Positions 18,907 through 27,547 of a stretch of 64,000 bases of DNA are shown here, one piece after another. Each line of letters starts with the position of its first letter. Position 1 is the stretch's first letter. The position numbers were made by a program, and so were the translations under genes. The notes beneath the pieces are model-generated. The model was not told where the DNA came from. It saw only the letters and a program-made list of their open reading frames with translations, and made no database searches. Origin of the DNA: Candidatus Ornithomonoglobus intestinigallinarum. GTDB lineage: Bacteria; Bacillota; Clostridia; UBA1381. The stretch covers positions 1-64,000 of the forward strand of contig DVLU01000073.1 of assembly GCA_018715365.1 (NCBI GenBank). The letters run 5' to 3'.

Positions 18907-19955
18907 ACTTGATTTACGAACACGGCGGTGATATTTACGGCAGAAAAACGGAGCTTGATTTTTCCGTCAGCACAAATCCGCTCGGCATAAGCGAGGCTGT
19001 TAAAAACGCCTATATTAACAGCGTAAGCCTGATTGAAAAATATCCCGACAACGACTGCCGCGTTTTAAGAAAGCTTGTTGCCGGCCGCATGAACGGGGAC
19101 AGTAAAACAAAAAGCGGCTTTGCGGTGCTTCCCGAAAATATATTTTTCGGCTGCGGTGCGGCGGATATAATATATAAGCTTGTTTATGCCGTAAAGCCGA
19201 AAACGGCGCTTGTTGCGTCGCCGACGTTTTCGGAATATGAAAACGCGCTGCTGTCGGCCGGCTGTATCGTCAGGCGGTTTTATCTTAAAGAGGAAAACGG
19301 CTTTGCGCCGGAGGAGGAAATATTAAACGAACGGCGCGCCGACATCGTTTTTATGTGCAATCCGAATAACCCGACGGGACGTGCGGCGGACGAAAAGCTT
19401 TTATATGAGCTTTCGGAAAAATGCCGCGCCGAAAAATCGGTATTTGCCGTTGACGAGTGCTTTGCCGAGCTTTCGGATATTGCGTCGGTATCGCGCTTTT
19501 GCCGGAATGCCGTTATAATAAACGCGTTTACAAAAACGTATGCGATGGCGGGGCTGCGTCTCGGATACATGATCGGGGACACTGAAATTATCGAAAAGGT
19601 AAAATTGATCTCGCCGCCGTGGTGCGCCGGAACGGCGGCGCAGAAATGCGCCGAAGCGGCGCTTTCGGACGATGGATATTTAAAAGCCTCAAGGGCTTTT
19701 ATAAAGAGCGAGCGGCAGTTTTTGTATGAAAATCTGAATGCCGTAAAGGGCGTTAAGGCTTTTGTAAGCGACGCGCCGTTTATTATGTTTAAGGCGGACA
19801 AGGGGCTTTTCGAAGCGCTTTCAAAGCGCGGCATACTTATACGGAAATGCGCCAATTTTGACGGGCTCGGCGATGAATTTTTCAGAATCGGGATTAAGCG
19901 CCGCGAGGATAATATAAGATTATTGGAGGAAATTGAAAAATGGCAGTGCCGATAA
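18903..19955 (+). CDS. cobD: Threonine-phosphate decarboxylase CobD (class I/II aminotransferase fold)
   Basis: EHGGDIYGRKTELDFSVSTNPLG, CNPNNPTGR, VDECFAELSD, FTKTYAMAGLRLGYMIG. Confidence 0.92.
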   Translation: MNLIYEHGGDIYGRKTELDFSVSTNPLGISEAVKNAYINSVSLIEKYPDNDCRVLRKLVAGRMNGDSKTKSGFAVLPENIFFGCGAADIIYKLVYAVKPKTALVASPTFSEYENALLSAGCIVRRFYLKEENGFAPEEEILNERRADIVFMCNPNNPTGRAADEKLLYELSEKCRAEKSVFAVDECFAELSDIASVSRFCRNAVIINAFTKTYAMAGLRLGYMIGDTEIIEKVKLISPPWCAGTAAQKCAEAALSDDGYLKASRAFIKSERQFLYENLNAVKGVKAFVSDAPFIMFKADKGLFEALSKRGILIRKCANFDGLGDEFFRIGIKRREDNIRLLEEIEKWQCR

Positions 19956-21394
19956 TGATACAGGGGACAATGTCAAACGCGGGGAAAAGCCTTATCTGCG
20001 CGGCGCTCTGCCGTATTTTTTCACGCGCCGGGCTCAGAACCGCGCCGTTCAAGTCGCAGAATATGGCGCTCAATTCGTATATTACCGACGACGGGCTTGA
20101 AATGGGACGCGCGCAGGCCGTGCAGGCGGAAGCCGCCGGGATACGTCCCTCCGCGCTTATGAACCCGATACTGCTTAAGCCGACGAGCGACGTCGGCTCG
20201 CAGGTTATAGTAAACGGCAGGCCGCGCGGGAATATGCGCGCGGCAGATTATTTTAAATATAAAAAAGAGCTTATTCCCGATATTTTGGCGGCGTATAACG
20301 CGCTTTCCGCCGAAAATGACATTATAGTCATAGAGGGCGCCGGCAGCCCCGCCGAAATAAATTTAAAAAGCGGTGATATTGTAAATATGGGTCTTGCGGA
20401 GCTTGTTGATGCGCCGGTGCTGCTTGTGGGCGATATAGACCGCGGCGGCGTATTTGCGCAGCTTGCTGGGACACTGCTGCTGCTTGACGATAAGGAACGC
20501 GCGAGAGTCAGGGGGACAATAATAAACAAATTCCGCGGCGACGTCGAAATTTTAAAGCCCGGGATCAAAATGCTCGAGGAAATAACGAAAAAGAAAAATG
20601 CGGGCGTTGTGCCGTACGGCGATTTTTTGATCGACGACGAGGACAGCTTATCGGAACGGCTTGTTTCGCGCCGTGAGGGAGCGGTTGACATAGCCGTTGT
20701 GCGATTGCCGCATATTTCGAATTTTACGGATATGAGCGCGTTTGAATTTGCCGACGGCGCGGGAATAAGATATGTGAGCCGCCCGTCGGAGCTCGGCAAG
20801 CCCGATATGATAATAATTCCCGGAACAAAAAACACCGTTTCCGATATGCTGTGGCTTCGCCGCAGCGGCATGGAGGCGGCAATACTTCGCCGCGCGGAAA
20901 GCGCTGTGATATTCGGCATATGCGGCGGCTACCAGATGCTCGGAAAAAAAATAACGGACGGCGTCGGGGCCGAAAGCGGCGGAAGCGTTGACGGAATGGG
21001 GCTTCTCGATATAAAAACGGAATTTAATACAGAAAAAACAACAAAACGCGTTTTTGGGAGGTTTAACAAGCTGGACGGTATATTATCGCCTTTAAGCGGC
21101 GCGGAATTTTCGGGCTATGAAATACATATGGGAAATACGCTGTCAAACGAAACTCCGCTCTGTACGCTCGGCGGCGCGCAGCGCGGCAGCGTTTACGGCA
21201 GCTATGTCCACGGAATATTCGACAGCTGCGCTCAAAACGTTGTTTCGGCGCTTGCCGCGCGCAAGGGCGTGACGCTTTCGGAAAATACATTTGATATTTC
21301 GGAGCTTAAGAACAGGGAATACGATAAGCTTGCAGACATTGTAGAAAAAAGCCTTGACATGGATTTTATTTATAAAATCATCAAGGGACACTAA
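19940..21394 (+). CDS. cobQ: Cobyric acid synthase
   Basis: IQGTMSNAGKSLICAALCRIF, APFKSQNMALNSYIT, IEGAGSPAEINL, CGGYQMLG. Confidence 0.95.
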   Translation: MAVPIMIQGTMSNAGKSLICAALCRIFSRAGLRTAPFKSQNMALNSYITDDGLEMGRAQAVQAEAAGIRPSALMNPILLKPTSDVGSQVIVNGRPRGNMRAADYFKYKKELIPDILAAYNALSAENDIIVIEGAGSPAEINLKSGDIVNMGLAELVDAPVLLVGDIDRGGVFAQLAGTLLLLDDKERARVRGTIINKFRGDVEILKPGIKMLEEITKKKNAGVVPYGDFLIDDEDSLSERLVSRREGAVDIAVVRLPHISNFTDMSAFEFADGAGIRYVSRPSELGKPDMIIIPGTKNTVSDMLWLRRSGMEAAILRRAESAVIFGICGGYQMLGKKITDGVGAESGGSVDGMGLLDIKTEFNTEKTTKRVFGRFNKLDGILSPLSGAEFSGYEIHMGNTLSNETPLCTLGGAQRGSVYGSYVHGIFDSCAQNVVSALAARKGVTLSENTFDISELKNREYDKLADIVEKSLDMDFIYKIIKGH

Positions 21395-21464
21395 AACTGA
21401 TAAGGGACACTAAAATGACGGGGAGACTGATAATGCGGGCAATAAAAAAAGAATGAAAACCGCA

Positions 21465-22157
21465 TTAGGCGGAAAATCCCATTCTTTCTTCGGAGCGCGT
21501 TATTCCGCGTCTGACAAGCTCGCGCTCAATAAGCTCGCAGGCACATTCGATAAAGTTATTCATTGCCGATTCCGTAAGATACGGATATTCCCTGTTAAGG
21601 TTCGTTTTGTTTTTGTTTGAGTTGTAAAAATCGGTTATGACGCGTATTTGAGATGCAAGCTGACCTTTTTCGTAATAGGGAAGATAATCGCGCACGCCGT
21701 CTGCGTTTTCAAGCAGCTTAAACGCTTTGAAATCGGGATTGGCGCGCAGGAATTTATGGTCAAGGTCATACCAGTCAACCTTTATGACTTTTAAAAAGTT
21801 CGGGTCCTTCGCATATTGCTCCCTGTATATAAGGCGCGTCGGCAAATATATGAGCGACGACCACATTATATCGGTAAGCAGATGAATGTAGTAGCCCAGA
21901 TAAAACGAGTATGCCGAATTTTTCGGCTTGCCGGAAAGATACTCCCTGTAAAATTCCTTGTACCGGCAGTCCGTTTTTCTGCCCGTCGGCGTCCAGTGTG
22001 TTATCTTCGGCGGCGGTGTAAATTCGCCGTCGCTGTCTTTTTCGCCGTAGCCGCAGTCGGGAGCAACTGAGCCTTTTATAAATTCCGCGCCGTCAAGCCA
22101 CGGTATATTGTTTATAAAATGGTTTGCGATCCTTAAATGAACAAGCCAGGTTGCCAT
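21465..22157 (-). CDS. Zinc-dependent phospholipase C-like / uncharacterised protein
   Basis: MATWLVHLRIANHFINN..FIKGSVAPDCG..GYYIHLLTDIMW: conserved His/Asp pattern of this family; no SPase signal. Confidence 0.55.
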   Translation of the reverse strand: MATWLVHLRIANHFINNIPWLDGAEFIKGSVAPDCGYGEKDSDGEFTPPPKITHWTPTGRKTDCRYKEFYREYLSGKPKNSAYSFYLGYYIHLLTDIMWSSLIYLPTRLIYREQYAKDPNFLKVIKVDWYDLDHKFLRANPDFKAFKLLENADGVRDYLPYYEKGQLASQIRVITDFYNSNKNKTNLNREYPYLTESAMNNFIECACELIERELVRRGITRSEERMGFSA

Positions 22158-22392
22158 ATATTATCACTGCCTTTCATAAGTCCAAGCAACGCTTTTTTCA
22201 TGCAAGCAACGAAATAATGCAGTTTTTTCCCCATAGCTGCGGTAATATTATATCATTATTATAATACGTTATCAAGAAGCAAAATCAACAATATTGCCCG
22301 CCGCCCCGAATAAAAATATATTTTACGTAAACAAAAAAACAAGCCTCCCAAACGGCGGAAAGCCTGCTTTTAAGCCGAATATAAATATAAAT

Positions 22393-22683
22393 TTACGCAA
22401 GCTCGTGCTTGTGCTTCGGATAGCATTTGCTGCAGTATACCGGCCTGTCGTGAAGCGGCTCGAACGGTATTTTGTCAACAGCCCCGCAGTCGGCGCAGAT
22501 TATTTCATACATCTCGCGCTGAGGCTTCATGCGTTCTTTTCTTTCGCGGCGGCACTGCGCACAGCGCGTCGGCTCCGTTGCAAAGCCCCTCTCGGCGTAA
22601 AAAGCCTGTTCGCCCGCGGAAAAAACAAATTCCGCGCCGCAGTCTCTGCATACCAATGTTTTGTCCTGATAATTGTTATCCAT
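22393..22683 (-). CDS. Zinc-ribbon protein with three CxxC pairs
   Basis: LVCRDCGAEF..CAQCRRER..IICADCGAVDKIPFEP..CSKCYPK. Confidence 0.75.
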   Translation of the reverse strand: MDNNYQDKTLVCRDCGAEFVFSAGEQAFYAERGFATEPTRCAQCRRERKERMKPQREMYEIICADCGAVDKIPFEPLHDRPVYCSKCYPKHKHELA

Positions 22684-22709
22684 TGTTTTCGTCCTCTCTG
22701 AAGCTTACG

Positions 22710-23327
22710 CTATTTGACAAGGTACTTGAGCTTTTTTTTGATTCGCTGAATTGCGTTGTCAACCGATTTTGCGTCCTTGCCGAGAATATCGGCTATTTCC
22801 TGATAGGAACGCCCGTCAAGATATTCAAGCAAAACCTTCAGCTCCATGCTGCTCAGCGCCTTGTTTATTTCGTATTCCATACCATCGGCGTCCTCCCTGT
22901 CGATAAAAATCGTTTCGGGATCCCGGAGCGTGTCCGAAGCAAGCACCTCGGAAAGCCTTACGGAGTTTTCGTCGTCAAAGCCGGTGTTGTCGAGCGACAC
23001 GTAAGAATTGAGCGGCGAATGTTTTTTGCGCGATGCCTCCTTTACGGCGTTTATCATGCGCCGCCTTATGCAGAGCCCCGCAAAAACGTTGAAAAACGGG
23101 AATTTTTCGCCGTCGAATTTTTTTACGGCGTTGTAAAGCCCTATAAACCCCTCCTGGATTATATCGTCGTCGTCGGCGCCTATGAGAAAAAACGATTTTG
23201 ACTTTGCGTACACGAGTTTTTTGTATCTCAGAATAACAGCCTCAAGAGCGTTTTTGTCGCCGTTCTGCGCCATGGCAACGAGCTCTTCATCGGTATATTC
23301 CGAAAAGCCTTCGGGAACGCTGTTCAT
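22710..23327 (-). CDS. sigH: Sporulation RNA polymerase sigma factor SigH
   Basis: DDDIIQEGFIGLYNAVKKFD, FASFxx-type region 2, YQEIADILGKDAKSVDNAIQRIKKKL. Confidence 0.88.
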   Translation of the reverse strand: MNSVPEGFSEYTDEELVAMAQNGDKNALEAVILRYKKLVYAKSKSFFLIGADDDDIIQEGFIGLYNAVKKFDGEKFPFFNVFAGLCIRRRMINAVKEASRKKHSPLNSYVSLDNTGFDDENSVRLSEVLASDTLRDPETIFIDREDADGMEYEINKALSSMELKVLLEYLDGRSYQEIADILGKDAKSVDNAIQRIKKKLKYLVK

Positions 23328-23447
23328 TTCCAAAACCCCTTTTGATGATATAGATATAATAATTATACCATAAAACCGCTCTTTTGTCAACCGCCGCCGT
23401 GCGGCCGAAAAAAATCAAAAAAATTTAAAAAAATAATAAAAAAACAC

Positions 23448-23476
23448 TTGCATTTTATCACAAAGTGTGATATACT
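23448..23476 (+). promoter_or_regulatory. rplS promoter: TTGCAT - 17 bp - TATACT
   Basis: Read directly; followed by ~70-nt leader. Confidence 0.6.
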
Positions 23477-23483
23477 CTTGTGG

Positions 23484-23540
23484 TTATTACAGGATAGTCC
23501 TCTGCCTTGGTCGGCACGAAAATCCGGAGATTTTAAGGAG
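23484..23540 (+). ncRNA. Candidate ribosomal protein L19 leader
   Basis: Leader ACAGGATAGTCCTCTGCCTTGGTCGGCACGAAAATCCGGAG between promoter and rplS resembles the Firmicute L19 leader; recalled pattern, not scored. Confidence 0.45.
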
Positions 23541-23546
23541 GATTTA

Positions 23547-23900
23547 ATGATGAATACAACAGAAATCATTAACGCTTTGACAAAAGACCAAATAAGAACC
23601 GATCTTCCCGAGCTCGTTGTCGGAAACAACGTAAAGGTATATCAGAAGATCGTTGAGGGTTCGAGAACAAGAACTCAGATGTTTGAAGGAACCATAATCA
23701 AGGTTCAGGGCGGCGGCATCGCAAAGACGTTTACGGTAAGACGTGTTTCCTACGGCGTAGGCGTTGAAAAAACATGGCCCGTAAACTCACCCAATATCGA
23801 AAAGATAGAGGTTTCGAGAAAGGGTAAAGTAAGAAGAGCAAGACTTTACTATCTGCGTGACAGAGTCGGTAAGGCTGCAAAGGTTAAGGAAAGAATTTAA
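23547..23900 (+). CDS. rplS: 50S ribosomal protein L19
   Basis: [56 protein letters not shown]. Confidence 0.97.
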   Translation: MMNTTEIINALTKDQIRTDLPELVVGNNVKVYQKIVEGSRTRTQMFEGTIIKVQGGGIAKTFTVRRVSYGVGVEKTWPVNSPNIEKIEVSRKGKVRRARLYYLRDRVGKAAKVKERI

Positions 23901-23919
23901 CATATCGGATATGTTAAGG

Positions 23920-23942
23920 GCCGCTGCGGAAAATGCAGCGGC
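23920..23942 (+). terminator. Terminator after rplS
   Basis: GCCGCTGC-ggaaaat-GCAGCGGC followed by TTTTCTTTTTC. Confidence 0.75.
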
Positions 23943-24089
23943 TTTTCTTTTTCTTTGAATCGGCTTAAAGCTTCGTTTAAACAAAACTTCATATATTATT
24001 AACAGTTATGTAATATATGTATGATAAAATAATATAGTATACGGTGCTGTGCGCCGTTTAAGGGAAGATTCGGAAAGGAAGATTCGGTG

Positions 24090-24734
24090 ATGGAAGAAAA
24101 AAGCAAGAAAACGAGCATAGGCAGAGAAATATGGGAATGGTTCTATACCATAGCCATAGCGCTCATAATCGCCATGCTCATAAAAACATTTTTATTTGAC
24201 GTTGTGAAGGTGGACGGCTCAAGCATGTATCCGACGCTTGTAAACAATGACAGGCTCATAGTAACAAAGCCGGGTTACGAGCCCAAGCAGGGAGATATAA
24301 TAATTCTTGACAGCACGTATAAGGAGCGCGAAAAGTATTTTGATACGCTTGCCGCCGAGGAGGGCAAGGAGGAGCTAAGCGCCTTCAGTAAGTTTACAAA
24401 AGGCTTCACGCTGCCGGATTCGCTGAAAAAGCGTTTTTACGTAAAGAGAGTTATAGCGCTGCCGGGACAGACGGTTGATTTGAGAGACGGAGCCGTTTAT
24501 ATAGACGGGGAGCTGTATGAGGAGCCGTATTACGACGGACCGACAACGTCGATAGACGCGTCGGTTGAATATCCGATAACGGTTGAGGAGGATACGGTTT
24601 TTGTAATGGGCGATAACCGCACGCGGAGCAAGGACAGCCGCTCATCGGAGCTCGGGCTTGTGCCTTACGACGCTGTTTTGGGCAAGGCGAAGCTCAGGAT
24701 ATGGCCGCTGAACGTAATAGGCTTTGTTGAGTAA
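24090..24734 (+). CDS. lepB: Signal peptidase I
   Basis: VDGSSMYPTL, YVKRVIALPGQTV, VMGDNRTRSKDSRS. Confidence 0.95.
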   Translation: MEEKSKKTSIGREIWEWFYTIAIALIIAMLIKTFLFDVVKVDGSSMYPTLVNNDRLIVTKPGYEPKQGDIIILDSTYKEREKYFDTLAAEEGKEELSAFSKFTKGFTLPDSLKKRFYVKRVIALPGQTVDLRDGAVYIDGELYEEPYYDGPTTSIDASVEYPITVEEDTVFVMGDNRTRSKDSRSSELGLVPYDAVLGKAKLRIWPLNVIGFVE

Positions 24735-24761
24735 CAGAAAATCTGAAACGGAGAGGAATAT

Positions 24762-25631
24762 ATGCAGGAGCTGCAGTGGTTCCCGGGACATATGGCAAAA
24801 ACGCGCAGGCTTATAGAGGACAATCTCAAAATGATCGACGTCGTTGTTGAGATACTCGACTCGCGTATACCGTATTCCGGACGCAACCCGTATTTTAACG
24901 ACATAATAAAAAACAAGCCGAGGCTTGTTGTGATGAATAAAACGGACCTTTCCGATGAAAGGCTGACGCGCGAGTGGACGGAGTGGTATAAGTCGCAGGG
25001 CGTGGGAGTTATACCGATAAGCTGCACAACGGGCAGCGGCGTGAACAAAATAACCGACGCGGCGCGGGCGCTCATACAGGATAAAATAGACCGTGACGCC
25101 GAACGTGGCAGGAAGCGGACGCTTAAAATCATGATGGTCGGCATACCGAACGTCGGAAAATCAAGCCTTATAAACCGCCTTGCGGGCAAGGCAAGCGCGA
25201 AAACGGGCGACAGGCCCGGCGTTACAACCGGCAAGCAGTGGATACGTTTAAGAGGCGATGTTGAGCTTCTTGATACTCCGGGCATACTTGCGCCGAAGTT
25301 TGAAAATCAGGAGGTTGCAAAGCGGCTTGCGTATACGGGCGCGATAAAAGACGAAATCATGGATACGGAGCTTTTGGCATATGCCTTGTGCGGATACCTC
25401 GGGAAAAGCTATCCGAAGGAGCTTTGCGCGCGCTATAAGCTTGATAATATCGAAGGGCTCGAGGGTCATGAAATACTTGAAAAAATAGCGAGAAAACGCG
25501 GATTTGTAATATCGGGCGGCGAGGCTGACACGGAAAGGGCGGCAAATGTGGTGCTTGATGAATTCCGTGCGGCAAGGATAGGCAGGATAACGCTTGAGCG
25601 CCCCGGCGATATTGAAGCTGCGGAAGCTTAA
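24762..25631 (+). CDS. rbgA: Ribosome biogenesis GTPase YlqF/RbgA
   Basis: QWFPGHMAKTRR; circularly permuted GTPase motifs NKTDL.. GIPNVGKSSLINRL ..DTPGI. Confidence 0.95.
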   Translation: MQELQWFPGHMAKTRRLIEDNLKMIDVVVEILDSRIPYSGRNPYFNDIIKNKPRLVVMNKTDLSDERLTREWTEWYKSQGVGVIPISCTTGSGVNKITDAARALIQDKIDRDAERGRKRTLKIMMVGIPNVGKSSLINRLAGKASAKTGDRPGVTTGKQWIRLRGDVELLDTPGILAPKFENQEVAKRLAYTGAIKDEIMDTELLAYALCGYLGKSYPKELCARYKLDNIEGLEGHEILEKIARKRGFVISGGEADTERAANVVLDEFRAARIGRITLERPGDIEAAEA

Positions 25632-25716
25632 CGGCAATGATAATGTTAATAATGCTTATAACGGGCGGCCGTGCGTTTGCCGGTTGTCCGATAATTAAAA
25701 TATAAGGAGGAAGGTT

Positions 25717-26409
25717 ATGAGGTACGAAATTTTCGGTGAAAATTTACCGGCGGTGTCTATAACGCTGAACCGCGGCGAGAGCATCGTTACGCAGTCGGGA
25801 GGAATGTCGTGGATGACAAGCGGCATTGAAATGGACACGAATATGCGCGGCGGATTTTTAAAGGGGCTGGGAAGGATGTTTTCCGGCGAGTCGCTTTTTA
25901 TGGCGACATATACGGCCGCGGAGGATAATCAAAATCTGACGATAGCATCGAGCTTCCCGGGCGAGATCCGTGCGCTGCAGCTTAACGGTTCAACGGAATA
26001 TATCTGCCAGAAGGACGCGTTTTTGTGCGCGGAAACTGGCGTTGATATAAGCGCGCACGTTGTAAAGGGCTTAAAGGCGGGGCTTTTCGGCGGCGAGGGC
26101 TTTATTTTGCAGAAGCTCGGCGGCACCGGCACGGCATGGCTCGAGCTTGACGGCAGCATACGTGAAATAACGCTTGCGCCCGGCGAAACGATAAAGGCCG
26201 ACAGCGGCTCCATAGCGTTCTTTGAGTCGAGCGTTACATATACGGCCGAAATGGTAAAGGGCTTTAAAAACATACTTTTCGGCGGCGAAGGTCTTTTCCT
26301 TTCAACGCTCACCGGCCCTGGCAAGGTATATCTGCAGACGCTTTCGCTGCCCAGATTTGCGGGAAGGCTCATACCGTTCCTGCCGCGTCCGACAAATTCG
26401 TCGAATTAA
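25717..26409 (+). CDS. AIM24/TIGR00266 family protein
   Basis: Pattern LNRGESIVTQSGGMSWMTSGIEMDTNMRGG..GLFGGEGFILQKLGGTGTAWLELDG. Confidence 0.85.
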   Translation: MRYEIFGENLPAVSITLNRGESIVTQSGGMSWMTSGIEMDTNMRGGFLKGLGRMFSGESLFMATYTAAEDNQNLTIASSFPGEIRALQLNGSTEYICQKDAFLCAETGVDISAHVVKGLKAGLFGGEGFILQKLGGTGTAWLELDGSIREITLAPGETIKADSGSIAFFESSVTYTAEMVKGFKNILFGGEGLFLSTLTGPGKVYLQTLSLPRFAGRLIPFLPRPTNSSN

Positions 26410-26430
26410 GGCGAACGCAGCGCTTAAAAA

Positions 26431-26462
26431 CGCAGCCGTTTTATTTCCGGCTGCGTTTTTTT
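26431..26462 (+). terminator. Terminator
   Basis: CGCAGCCG-ttttatttc-CGGCTGCG + T7. Confidence 0.75.
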
Positions 26463-26546
26463 GAAATATATATTTACCTTTCGGCAAAAATGTGGTATAA
26501 TAATTAAAACGTCAGTTTTAAATTATTCGGCAGGGAGGCGCAGGGC

Positions 26547-27017
26547 ATGGTAAAAAAGCAGGAGGAGTCGATAGCGGTTTCGGCGGAGCAGGTGCTGCCG
26601 CACCAGGCAAACCCCGCTGGCAACGTTCACGGCGGCGAGATAATAAAAATGATGGATTCAACGGCCGGAGTGGCTGCGCAGCGCCACTGCCATTCGAACG
26701 TCGTCACGGCGCGCGTTGACGAGCTGTGCTTTAAAAAGCCCGTCCGCATAGGCGATTACGTAACGTGCACGGCGCGTGTTGTTTACGCCGGTTTTTCGTC
26801 GATGGAGGTATTTGTTACGGTCGAATCGGAAAACCTCTATACGGGCGAAACACAGATTGCTCTGACGGCGTTTTTTACAATGGTGAGCCTTGATAAAAAT
26901 GACAGGCCGGCGGAGGTCCCCAAGGTCGAAAGGGGAGAGGACGCATATTCGCAGCTGCTTTACGCCTGCGGTAAAAAGAGATATGAGGACAACAAAAAGC
27001 GTTCTCACAGAAAATAG
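26547..27017 (+). CDS. Acyl-CoA thioesterase (hotdog fold)
   Basis: PHQANPAGNVHGGEIIKMMDSTAGVAAQRHCHSNVVTARVDELCF. Confidence 0.88.
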   Translation: MVKKQEESIAVSAEQVLPHQANPAGNVHGGEIIKMMDSTAGVAAQRHCHSNVVTARVDELCFKKPVRIGDYVTCTARVVYAGFSSMEVFVTVESENLYTGETQIALTAFFTMVSLDKNDRPAEVPKVERGEDAYSQLLYACGKKRYEDNKKRSHRK

Positions 27018-27044
27018 CTTTAAGGCTTATGAAAGGGCAGAAAA

Positions 27045-27506
27045 ATGGCGGCAACAAATATAAAGGTATTGGCGCAGAACAAAAAAGCGCGCCATGAGTA
27101 TTTTATCCTTGAAACAATAGAATGCGGCATAGAGCTTGCCGGCACGGAGGTCAAGTCGGTGCGTCAGGGCAAGGTAAACCTTACGGACGCGTATGCGTCG
27201 GTGGATAACGGAGAGGTGTTTATAAAGGGCATGAACATATCGCCGTTTGAAAAGGGAAATATATTTAACAAGGATCCGCTCCGCGTGAGGAAGCTTCTGC
27301 TTCACAAAAAGGAAATACGAAAGCTTATAGGTCAGATACAGCAGCAGGGGCTTACGCTCATACCGCTTTCCGTATACCTTAAGGGATCGCTTGTTAAGGT
27401 TTCGCTTGCCGTTGCAAAGGGCAAAAAGCTTTACGATAAGCGTGCCGATATAGCAAAACGCGATGCGCGCCGCGATGCGGAACGCGCAGTCAGAAGAACG
27501 AGATAA
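27045..27506 (+). CDS. smpB: SsrA-binding protein SmpB
   Basis: [43 protein letters not shown]. Confidence 0.96.
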   Translation: MAATNIKVLAQNKKARHEYFILETIECGIELAGTEVKSVRQGKVNLTDAYASVDNGEVFIKGMNISPFEKGNIFNKDPLRVRKLLLHKKEIRKLIGQIQQQGLTLIPLSVYLKGSLVKVSLAVAKGKKLYDKRADIAKRDARRDAERAVRRTR

Positions 27507-27514
27507 AATAAAAA

Positions 27515-27546
27515 GGAGCCGTCCGCTGAAGCGGACGGCTCCTTTT
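27515..27546. terminator. Bidirectional terminator between smpB and VanW gene
   Basis: GGAGCCGTCCGC-tgaa-GCGGACGGCTCC + T-run. Confidence 0.9.
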
Positions 27547-27547
27547 A

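Noticed and set aside
19960-20525. GGGACA words in cobQ (ACAGGGGACAATG, GCTGGGACACTG, GGGGGACAATAA)
   Set aside because: These encode conserved CobQ residues (IQGTMS, LAGTLLL, RGTIIN) in a different frame from GDTK; not counted as members of the repeated motif.
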